NCBI GenBank assembly: GCA_026985655.1
Contig: JALSQB010000071.1
Span: 1 to 14,262 of the forward strand
DNA: 14,262 bases
Source of the DNA: Campylobacteraceae bacterium
GTDB taxonomy: Bacteria > Campylobacterota > Campylobacteria > Campylobacterales > Sulfurovaceae
Direction: 5' to 3'
Shown here: piece after piece, positions 6,171-12,100 of the stretch
Layout of the letters: every line of letters begins with the position of its first letter
Position numbering within the stretch: position 1 is the first letter of the stretch
The notes under the pieces: generated by a model
What the model saw: only the letters and a program-made list of their open reading frames with translations
What the model was told of the DNA's origin: nothing
Database searches by the model: none
Program-made: the position numbers and the translations under genes

Positions 6171-7217
6171 TTACTTTAACAGTTTTCTTCTTTTGACTTC
6201 TAACTCTTGTAATTTTAATTTTTTCTCCCAAACTTCTATTTGCATATTACGTTCTTTGGTTCCCTCATCAAGTTCTTCCTCTGGCTCTTCTTCTGGTTCT
6301 TCTTCTTTCTCTACTTTCTTCTTTTCTTTTTGAATATCAACTTTACCGACATCAACATAACGTTTATCTATGGCGATATTTCCATCACTATCGGTTGCCA
6401 TATAGAGTATCATGTAGCGACCATCTTGGTTTATATCTATATTTTCCATGCTCACCACATTAATCTCTCCATCTTGCTCATCATAGGCAGATACCCCAGG
6501 TTCTACATAATCCTCACCCAATTGAAGCTTTACCGTTTTTGCTCCTTTTAGATGAATAACAGGAGAGATTTTTTTGGCAAGTTTAAAGATTTTTCTCTCT
6601 TTCTTCTTCTCTTGTTTCACTACTTTTGTAGGCGTATTTTTTATAGGTGCTGTAATTGGAGGTTTAACAAATGGATTTGTTCTCCTAACTTTCTTTATGA
6701 ATCTATCTTTCTTAGTAATAATATTATCTAAAGCACCACTACCTTTTAAAACAAAACTTTTAATTGCAAGAATTCTGACTCGATTGTCATAATAGGAAAT
6801 GTCCTTTTGCAAATCACGCTCAACGGTTTGCCATTTACCATTTTTAGAAGCGTTTCCTAGTCCATATTGCATATAACTTTTACCCTCACCTGAGGTATAG
6901 ACAAGATAGTGTTGTCCTCTATTGGTATCGAGTGCTACAATAATGACAAAATCTTTGGAAAATTTCATCTCCCAAGAGAGCCAATAGGCATTTTTCTCTT
7001 GCTTTTTTATTTTTAACTCATAGGCAAAGTTATTGCCTTTTGCTAGAAACTCTAAAACATGGCTCTTCTTTTGCTTATCCAATACATTTTTAATACTATC
7101 ATTAGTATTAATCTGTTTCCATCGTGTAATTTTAGCATCTTCTGCATCTTCATGTACTATTTGTGCATGAACAAAAGCCGTCAATAAAAATATTAATAAA
7201 AATCTAATTAAAATCAT
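6171..7217 (-). CDS. Secreted protein with DUF5011-like Ig domain and acidic coiled-coil tail; function unknown
   Basis: I do not recognise a named gene. The 348-residue product begins with a classic signal peptide (MILIRFLLIFLLTAFVHA, cut probably after residue 18) and so is exported. Residues about 20-170 form a Tyr/Trp-rich region (AYWLSWEMKFSKDF, HYLVYTS, WQTVERDL) that looks like a beta-sandwich of the carbohydrate-binding or laminin-G type; this is a guess. Residues about 209-282 resemble the DUF5011 immunoglobulin-like domain (LGEDYVEPGVSAYDEQDGEI then GRYMILYMATDSDGNIA). The tail (about 293-348) is Lys/Glu-rich with EPEEEPEEELDE followed by a likely coiled coil. No enzyme motif is visible. 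It stands alone on this strand between ruvC and recA. The start is the only Met before the signal peptide; no ribosome site precedes it. Confidence 0.8.
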   Translation of the reverse strand: MILIRFLLIFLLTAFVHAQIVHEDAEDAKITRWKQINTNDSIKNVLDKQKKSHVLEFLAKGNNFAYELKIKKQEKNAYWLSWEMKFSKDFVIIVALDTNRGQHYLVYTSGEGKSYMQYGLGNASKNGKWQTVERDLQKDISYYDNRVRILAIKSFVLKGSGALDNIITKKDRFIKKVRRTNPFVKPPITAPIKNTPTKVVKQEKKKERKIFKLAKKISPVIHLKGAKTVKLQLGEDYVEPGVSAYDEQDGEINVVSMENIDINQDGRYMILYMATDSDGNIAIDKRYVDVGKVDIQKEKKKVEKEEEPEEEPEEELDEGTKERNMQIEVWEKKLKLQELEVKRRKLLK

Positions 7218-7222
7218 TTAAT

Positions 7223-7228
7223 ATTATA
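7223..7228 (-). promoter_or_regulatory. Extended -10 for the secreted-protein gene, predicting a leaderless mRNA
   Basis: On the minus strand TGA-TATAAT (TATAAT at 7223-7228) is a perfect extended -10. Only 5 nt separate it from the ATG at 7215-7217, so transcription should begin at or next to the A of the start codon. No Shine-Dalgarno sequence is present, which agrees with leaderless translation. Confidence 0.55.
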
Positions 7229-7260
7229 TCATAGAAATAGTTATAGAAAAAAATATTAAA

Positions 7261-7281
7261 AATATGACAATTTGACATATT
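7261..7281. promoter_or_regulatory. 21-bp near-perfect dyad between recA and the divergent gene
   Basis: Left half AATATGACAA and right half TTGACATATT are inverted copies around a central T, differing at only one of ten pairs. The site lies about 38-58 bp upstream of the predicted recA start and about 44-64 bp upstream of the start for the divergent gene, a position typical of an activator or shared operator. It does not resemble a LexA box. The bound protein is unknown. Confidence 0.4.
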
Positions 7282-7306
7282 ACTAGGCTAATCAACAAAA
7301 AACTAT

Positions 7307-7312
7307 TAAAAT
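7307..7312 (+). promoter_or_regulatory. recA -10 element
   Basis: TAAAAT within CTATTAAAATGG fits the -10 type used at the other promoters in this window. Transcription would start near 7319, leaving a leader of about 28 nt with AAGGA at 7334-7338. The TTGACA at 7272 is 29 nt away and cannot be its -35. Confidence 0.5.
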
Positions 7313-7346
7313 GGTGTTAATATTTTACAACTTAAGGATTATAAGG

Positions 7347-8405
7347 ATGTCAATTACAATGGATGCAAACAAACAAAAAGCTTTAGATATAGCAATGAAA
7401 CAAATCGATAAAAACTTTGGTAAAGGGACAATTGTACGTCTTGGTGACAAAGACATTGAAGCCATAGAATCTATTAGTACAGGTTCATTAGGGCTAGATA
7501 TGGCACTGGGAATTGGTGGTGTTCCTGTGGGTCGGATTATTGAAGTTTATGGACCTGAAAGTTCAGGTAAAACAACTTTGGCATTACAAATTACTGCTTC
7601 AGCTCAAAAAGATGATAAAGTTTGTGCTTTTATAGATGCCGAACATGCTTTAGATGTTCTCTATGCTAAAAACTTAGGAGTTGATGTTGAAAATCTTTTG
7701 GTTTCTCAACCAGACTTTGGAGAACAAGCGCTTGATGTACTTGAAACCTTAGCACGTTCGGGAGCAGTTGATGTTATTGTGGTTGATTCCGTAGCAGCCC
7801 TTACTCCAAAAGCTGAAATAGAAGGTGAAATGGGAGACATGCAAGTAGGGCTTCAAGCACGGCTTATGTCCAAAGCCCTTAGAAAATTGACAGCCGTGTT
7901 ACATAAAACCAACACGACTGTTATTTTCATTAACCAATTACGTATGAAAATTGGAATGATGGGCTATGGCTCACCAGAGACCACCACAGGGGGGAATGCC
8001 CTTAAATTTTACGCTTCAGTACGTATTGATGTTAGAAGAATCGCCACGTTAAAACAAGGTGAAGCTCAAATTGGAAACAGAGTTAAAGCCAAAGTAATCA
8101 AAAACAAAGTAGCTCCACCTTTTCGACAAGCAGAGTTTGATATTATGTTTGGTGAGGGTATCTCGATGGAGGGTGAATTGGTAGATTATGGAGTTAAACT
8201 TGACATAATTGACAAATCAGGAGCTTGGTTCTCTTATGGTTCTGGAAAATTAGGTCAAGGAAAAGAGAATGTAAAAGCCAAATTTAAAGAAGACCTTGCC
8301 TTACGTGATGAGATTGAAGGTAAGATTAAAGAGGCACTGGGTATTACAAGTATGCTTACTATGGATACAAAAGAGATTAAAGACAGTGATGATGAAGATA
8401 AATAA
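7347..8405 (+). CDS. recA: Recombinase RecA
   Basis: RecA forms ATP-dependent filaments on single-stranded DNA and catalyses strand exchange in recombinational repair. Motifs seen, numbered from the chosen start: Walker A GPESSGKT (69-76), AEHALD, VDSVAALTPKAE (Walker B and L1 region), INQLRMKIGMMGYGSPETTTGGNALKFYASVRIDVRR (L2 and core), and an acidic C-terminus ending DSDDEDK. I place the start at ATG 7347 (MSITMDANKQ, 352 residues) because AAGGA (7334-7338) lies 8 nt before it. The in-frame ATG at 7311 overlaps the predicted -10 and would add an unusual 12-residue extension. eno follows after 70 nt. No LexA-type operator is visible, in line with the lack of LexA in known Campylobacterota. 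Confidence 0.97.
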   Translation: MSITMDANKQKALDIAMKQIDKNFGKGTIVRLGDKDIEAIESISTGSLGLDMALGIGGVPVGRIIEVYGPESSGKTTLALQITASAQKDDKVCAFIDAEHALDVLYAKNLGVDVENLLVSQPDFGEQALDVLETLARSGAVDVIVVDSVAALTPKAEIEGEMGDMQVGLQARLMSKALRKLTAVLHKTNTTVIFINQLRMKIGMMGYGSPETTTGGNALKFYASVRIDVRRIATLKQGEAQIGNRVKAKVIKNKVAPPFRQAEFDIMFGEGISMEGELVDYGVKLDIIDKSGAWFSYGSGKLGQGKENVKAKFKEDLALRDEIEGKIKEALGITSMLTMDTKEIKDSDDEDK

Positions 8406-8439
8406 CATAATATAGTCTTATTTTTTTACCTTACTATGT

Positions 8440-8473
8440 TAAAATTTCAGTAATAATTTTACAATAAGGTAAA
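8440..8473 (+). promoter_or_regulatory. eno promoter and ribosome binding site with a flanking inverted repeat
   Basis: TAAAAT (8440-8445), preceded by TATGT, is a plausible -10 with a start near 8452. AAGG (8466-8469) is the eno ribosome site, 6 nt before the ATG. TAAGGTAAA (8465-8473), which contains that site, is a perfect 9-bp inverted copy of TTTACCTTA (8425-8433) upstream of the -10. Only transcripts arriving from recA would carry both arms. Confidence 0.5.
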
Positions 8474-8475
8474 CC

Positions 8476-9747
8476 ATGATTTTTATTGATGATGTAAGAG
8501 CAAATGAAGTAATGGACAGTAGAGGAAACCCAACTGTTCAAGCAACGGTAAGTTTAAGTGATGGAACAGTAGCCTCTGCCATTGTCCCAAGTGGTGCAAG
8601 TACAGGAAAAAGAGAAGCACTTGAACTTCGTGATGGTGGTGATCGTTACATGGGTAAAGGGGTACTTAAAGCATGCGAAAATGTTAATGAAAAGATTTCT
8701 GAAGTACTTTTAGGACTCTCTCCTTACAATCAAGCTGAAGTAGATTTAACGATGAAAACACTTGATGGCACTGAAAACTATGGAGAACTTGGAGCCAATG
8801 CTGTGCTTGGTGTCTCCATGGCCGTAGCCCGTGCAGCAGCAAAATCTATGAACATGCCACTTTACCGTTACTTAGGTGGCGCAAATGCTGTCACTTTACC
8901 TGTACCAATGTTTAACATCATTAATGGGGGAGAACACGCAAATAACTCTGTTGATTTTCAAGAGTATATGATTATTCCTCACGGTTTTGATACCTTTTCA
9001 AGAGGGCTTCAAGCTGTTGCAGAGATTTATCAACATCTTAAAAAAATCATTGATGGTATGGGTGAGAGTACCGCAGTAGGTGATGAGGGTGGTTTTGCAC
9101 CAAACTTAAAGTCCAATGAAGAACCACTTCAAGTTATTATCCAAGCCATTGAATCAGCTGGTTATAAAGTGGGAGAAGAGATAGGTTTAGCACTTGATGT
9201 TGCAGCGTCTGAACTTACCAATGATGAAGGACTTTATGTACTTAAGTCTGAAAACAGAGAATTGACATCGGCTGAAATGGTCGCTTACTATGCTGACTTA
9301 TGTACGAAGTATCCTATTGTTTCTATTGAAGATGGATTAAGTGAAGATGATTGGGAAGGTTGGAAAATTCTTACAGAAGAACTCTCTACTAAAACGCAAC
9401 TTGTTGGAGATGATTTATTTGTAACAAATGTAACTATTTTAGCTGAAGGAATTGACAAAAACATTGCCAATTCAATTTTGATTAAACCCAATCAAATTGG
9501 TACCGTTTCAGAAACAATGCAGACGATTAGATTAGCACAGCGAAATGGATACACATGTGTGATGTCGCATCGTTCTGGAGAGAGTGAAGACACGTTTATT
9601 GCAGACTTTGCCGTAGCGATGAACACAGGTCAAATTAAAACAGGTTCAACAGCAAGAAGTGATAGAATTGCTAAATATAACCGTCTGCTAGAGATTGAAA
9701 GAGAACTTGGACAATTTGAGTATCTTGGTTCAGAAACATTTAACTAG
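8476..9747 (+). CDS. eno: Enolase (phosphopyruvate hydratase)
   Basis: Enolase converts 2-phosphoglycerate to phosphoenolpyruvate in the cytosol, in glycolysis or gluconeogenesis. At 423 residues it is full length and intact. Visible active-site elements are GASTGKREALELRDGG (40-55), GGEHANN (151-157), the base-region glutamate E204 in VGDEGGFAPN, Mg ligands D241 (LALDVAASE), E285 (SIEDGLSEDDW) and D312 (VGDDLFVTN), catalytic K337 in IKPNQIGT, and SHRSGE (364-369). The ATG at 8476 has AAGG 6 nt upstream. It follows recA and is directly abutted by the small FtsB-like gene; the order recA-eno-small coiled-coil gene also occurs in Campylobacter jejuni as I recall it. Confidence 0.98.
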   Translation: MIFIDDVRANEVMDSRGNPTVQATVSLSDGTVASAIVPSGASTGKREALELRDGGDRYMGKGVLKACENVNEKISEVLLGLSPYNQAEVDLTMKTLDGTENYGELGANAVLGVSMAVARAAAKSMNMPLYRYLGGANAVTLPVPMFNIINGGEHANNSVDFQEYMIIPHGFDTFSRGLQAVAEIYQHLKKIIDGMGESTAVGDEGGFAPNLKSNEEPLQVIIQAIESAGYKVGEEIGLALDVAASELTNDEGLYVLKSENRELTSAEMVAYYADLCTKYPIVSIEDGLSEDDWEGWKILTEELSTKTQLVGDDLFVTNVTILAEGIDKNIANSILIKPNQIGTVSETMQTIRLAQRNGYTCVMSHRSGESEDTFIADFAVAMNTGQIKTGSTARSDRIAKYNRLLEIERELGQFEYLGSETFN

Positions 9748-10017
9748 ATGAGCTTTTCAGTTGAAAATGATGTCGCTCCATTAATTGATAAGTTTGAGAG
9801 GCTTCTTGGTCTCTCATTTAAAGTCTTTTTAATGACCTCATTTACGGTGATGTTATTGGGTATTTATATTGCTAATTTACTTTTTGGAAATTACTCTTTA
9901 AGTGTATTGCAAAAATTAAGAGTGCATGAACGTGTACTTACTCAAGAGATAGAAATTTTAAAAGAGAACAATGCCGACTTACACAAAAAATATCTTGAAT
10001 GGCAAGATGCTCATTAA
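9748..10017 (+). CDS. Small FtsB/DivIC-like single-pass membrane protein
   Basis: This 89-residue protein has a short N-terminal stretch (1-22), one strong membrane segment (about 23-47: LSFKVFLMTSFTVMLLGIYIANLLF) and then a heptad-like coiled coil (about 53-89, LQKLRVHERVLTQEIEILKENNADLHKKYLEW). Size and layout are those of FtsB/DivIC division proteins, which bridge FtsQ and FtsL at the septum with the coiled coil in the periplasm. Homology is inferred from architecture, so I give no symbol. Its ATG follows the eno TAG with no bases between and no clear ribosome site, so translation is probably coupled to eno. Its stop overlaps the stop of the opposing antiporter gene by 4 bp. Confidence 0.85.
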   Translation: MSFSVENDVAPLIDKFERLLGLSFKVFLMTSFTVMLLGIYIANLLFGNYSLSVLQKLRVHERVLTQEIEILKENNADLHKKYLEWQDAH

Positions 10018-11168
10018 ACTTTTACTAACTTCTTAATAACAAGCATAGAAATAATTACTTCCAATAAACTTGCTAAAATAACAGCATAATAATCAAACTC
10101 TATAATAGTCGCATGTTCATAAGCAAGTGTGGCAACAGCAATCATAAGGGTTAGCGGCATAGACAAAGCAAATGCAATTAAGAGTGCGTCTTTTTTTTCA
10201 GTAATAAAAGAGAGCGTAAATGAAGCAACAATACGAATAAAGAACATTCCCAATAACAATAGAGAAGTTGTTTTTAATACTTCTAAAATAAAAATATTTT
10301 TCAAATCAAATGATGCACCAACATAGACAAAAAATATTGGTACTAAAAAACCAAATCCAAAAGAGGATATTTTTGCTTCAAGCTCTTTATGTTGATGAAA
10401 AAAAGTGGCAATAAATACCCCTGCAATAAATGCACCAAAGGCAACCTCAAGGTGTAGCTTTAACATCACCGAAATCATAATAAAAAAGATACCCATAGCA
10501 AGACGTACACTTTGATATTTGTTATTAGAAATTTTACCATGGGGCATAAGGGTTGTTTTTAACTCTGGATACCACCAAAAAAGTGACCGAAACAGAAGAT
10601 AAAGAAGCCATATAGAAACCAAAAAGAGTGATAAAAGTGCAATTTGAGAAAAGAGTTCATGCAGACCTTTTGTATTAGAAGAGGCTTCAAAGATGGTTAA
10701 AGCAATAATACTAAGTACCTCGCCTATGGTTCCTACTAAAAAAGAGATTTTAATCCAGCTTAGCTCTTTTCCATACTCTCCAGAGAGTGTGGCTAAAAGA
10801 CCAATAGAGATTAAAGGTAATATCATAATCAGGACAGGATTTAAATTAAAAATAAAACCAAATAAAACTGCTAAGAGCCACATTGTAATCAAAAAATAAA
10901 CAGCTTGGACAATATAGACTTTTGGCATACTAATAATACTTTTAATATTGACCTCTAAACCTGCTAAGAACATTAAATAGAGAAATCCCACATGGGCAAT
11001 AAGAAAAAAGATATTATTTGTAATGTCAATAAAGCCCAAAAACGCGAGGAATGAGCCTAAGACTATTTCAATAGGTGCTGTTGGTAGTCCTACAAAACGA
11101 GAGATATGTGGAGAGAGTACTAAGATTAAAGAGATGGTTAATATGATACCAATAATTCCATCATCCAT
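10014..11168 (-). CDS. Cation:proton antiporter, CPA2/Kef-type membrane subunit
   Basis: The product is a 384-residue, highly hydrophobic protein with about 11-13 membrane segments. It exchanges a monovalent cation (Na+ or K+) for protons across the inner membrane; which ion cannot be told. Family-like stretches are GLPTAPIEIVLGSFLAFLG (27-45), FLYLMFLAGLEVNIKSI (62-78), GAFIAGVFIATFFH near the middle, and PIFFVYVGASFDLKN. There is no C-terminal RCK/TrkA nucleotide-binding domain, so it is not a full KefB or KefC. In the segment VGTIGEVLSII a glutamate (E150) stands where an acidic residue, often Asp, is expected. The ATG overlaps the end of bioB by 8 bp, so the two are probably cotranscribed and coupled. 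The 3' end overlaps the small FtsB-like gene tail to tail. Confidence 0.88.
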   Translation of the reverse strand: MDDGIIGIILTISLILVLSPHISRFVGLPTAPIEIVLGSFLAFLGFIDITNNIFFLIAHVGFLYLMFLAGLEVNIKSIISMPKVYIVQAVYFLITMWLLAVLFGFIFNLNPVLIMILPLISIGLLATLSGEYGKELSWIKISFLVGTIGEVLSIIALTIFEASSNTKGLHELFSQIALLSLFLVSIWLLYLLFRSLFWWYPELKTTLMPHGKISNNKYQSVRLAMGIFFIMISVMLKLHLEVAFGAFIAGVFIATFFHQHKELEAKISSFGFGFLVPIFFVYVGASFDLKNIFILEVLKTTSLLLLGMFFIRIVASFTLSFITEKKDALLIAFALSMPLTLMIAVATLAYEHATIIEFDYYAVILASLLEVIISMLVIKKLVKV

Positions 11169-12009
11169 GACAGCTAACGGCTACTCCATACCCCAGTTTT
11201 TCTAACATTTTTTTATCTTTTAGAGGAGCATCTCCTGTGGTTGTCAAATAGTTTCCAATAACCATAGCGTTAGCACCTGCTTCAAACATAAGTTCTTCAC
11301 TACCCTCAAAAAGGAGTTCCCTTCCTCCTGCTACCATCAATAATTTCTCTTCACCTAAAAGTTTTCTCGCTCGGCTAACAATCAGCAATGCTTCTTCTTT
11401 TGAGATATTTCTACTTTTAATTGGCAGTGCTTTATTGGGGTGATAAAAATTTAAAGGCGTTGATTCAGGGTTTAAAGAAGCAATGGCATTGAGTAATGAC
11501 GTTCTATCTTCAGCTGTCTCTCCCATACCAAAGATTCCTCCTGTACAGAGTTGCAGTCCTACTGATTTTGCATTTTGGCATGTTTCATAACGTTCAGACC
11601 AACTATGTGTGGTACAAATCGTAGCGTAGTAATCTTCTGAAGTTTCTAAATTATGGTTATAGCTGTCAATACCATGTTCTTTTAAATAGCGTAACTGTTC
11701 TATTGAAGCTGTTCCATTACACGCAATCAGATTTAGATTATCAACTTCAGCTTTAATCGCTTGGGAAGCACGTGCTACAAAATCTACTTTTTTGTCATCT
11801 AGCCCTTTTCCTGCTGTAACCAAACAGTAGCCTAAAGCTCCATAAGATTTTGCTTTTTTAGCTTCTTGGACAATGGTATCTATGGATTTGTAATTATAGC
11901 GTTCAATATCAGCATGGTAGCGTACACTCTGCGTACAAAATTTACAATCTTCTAAGCAAGTTCCTGACAAAATGTTGTTGATGGCACATAAAAATATCTC
12001 TTTTTTCAT
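11161..12009 (-). CDS. bioB: Biotin synthase (short epsilonproteobacterial form)
   Basis: BioB is a radical-SAM enzyme that inserts sulfur into dethiobiotin to make biotin. The 282 residues are shorter than the E. coli enzyme (346) but close to Campylobacter and Helicobacter BioB as I recall them. The SAM-cluster cysteines are C18, C22 and C25 in CLEDCKFC. Cysteines matching the second [2Fe-2S] cluster are C62 (GYCLVTAG), C97 (IACNGT) and C155 (QLCTGG). The fourth ligand of E. coli (Arg260, in VRLSAGRE) aligns with M225 in LMVAGGRE. YNHNLETS (117-124) is the family signature. The ATG at 12007-12009 has AGGA at 12021-12024, a rather long 11-nt spacing. It shares a divergent promoter region with the lysine-rich protein gene; no other biotin gene is in the window. 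Confidence 0.96.
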   Translation of the reverse strand: MKKEIFLCAINNILSGTCLEDCKFCTQSVRYHADIERYNYKSIDTIVQEAKKAKSYGALGYCLVTAGKGLDDKKVDFVARASQAIKAEVDNLNLIACNGTASIEQLRYLKEHGIDSYNHNLETSEDYYATICTTHSWSERYETCQNAKSVGLQLCTGGIFGMGETAEDRTSLLNAIASLNPESTPLNFYHPNKALPIKSRNISKEEALLIVSRARKLLGEEKLLMVAGGRELLFEGSEELMFEAGANAMVIGNYLTTTGDAPLKDKKMLEKLGYGVAVSCHG

Positions 12010-12055
12010 ATTCGCATTATTCCTAATTTCAAAGAAGAGGTTGCTGAAAATAGTT

Positions 12056-12078
12056 TATAAAATTTTATACAGTATAAT
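12056..12078. promoter_or_regulatory. Divergent bioB / lysine-rich protein promoters
   Basis: TATAAAATTTTATA (12056-12069) is a perfect 14-bp palindrome. On the minus strand its TATAAA (12064-12069) can serve as the bioB -10, with a start near 12057 and a leader of about 48 nt. TATAAT (12073-12078) on the plus strand is a perfect -10 for the opposite gene, with a start near 12085. The two elements are 3 bp apart, so simultaneous use by two polymerases is unlikely. I see no BirA-type operator. Confidence 0.5.
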
Positions 12079-12100
12079 TACAAAAAAATAAAGGATACCA

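Noticed and set aside
6163..6180. GTTAAA/TTTAAC hairpin between ruvC and the secreted-protein gene
   Set aside because: A 6-bp A/T-rich stem is expected by chance in such DNA; I cannot support it as a terminator.
6240..6792. Plus-strand hydrophobic open frames (6240-6551, 6574-6792)
   Set aside because: They are antisense to a Lys/Glu-rich coding region, whose complement reads as Phe/Leu-rich; there is no ribosome site or family resemblance.
7272..7277. TTGACA as the recA -35
   Set aside because: It is 29 nt from the likely -10 and 17 nt downstream there is no -10-like sequence. It is better explained as part of the 21-bp dyad.
7311..7346. A longer recA start at 7311 (12 extra residues)
   Set aside because: The ATG overlaps the predicted -10, has no ribosome site, and the added residues do not look like RecA. 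AAGGA correctly precedes 7347.
7218..7346. LexA/SOS box upstream of recA
   Set aside because: No CTGT-N8-ACAG or GAAC-N4-GTTC type site is present.
12010..12100. BirA operator upstream of bioB
   Set aside because: Only a TTGTAA-like half is visible; no second half at the proper spacing.
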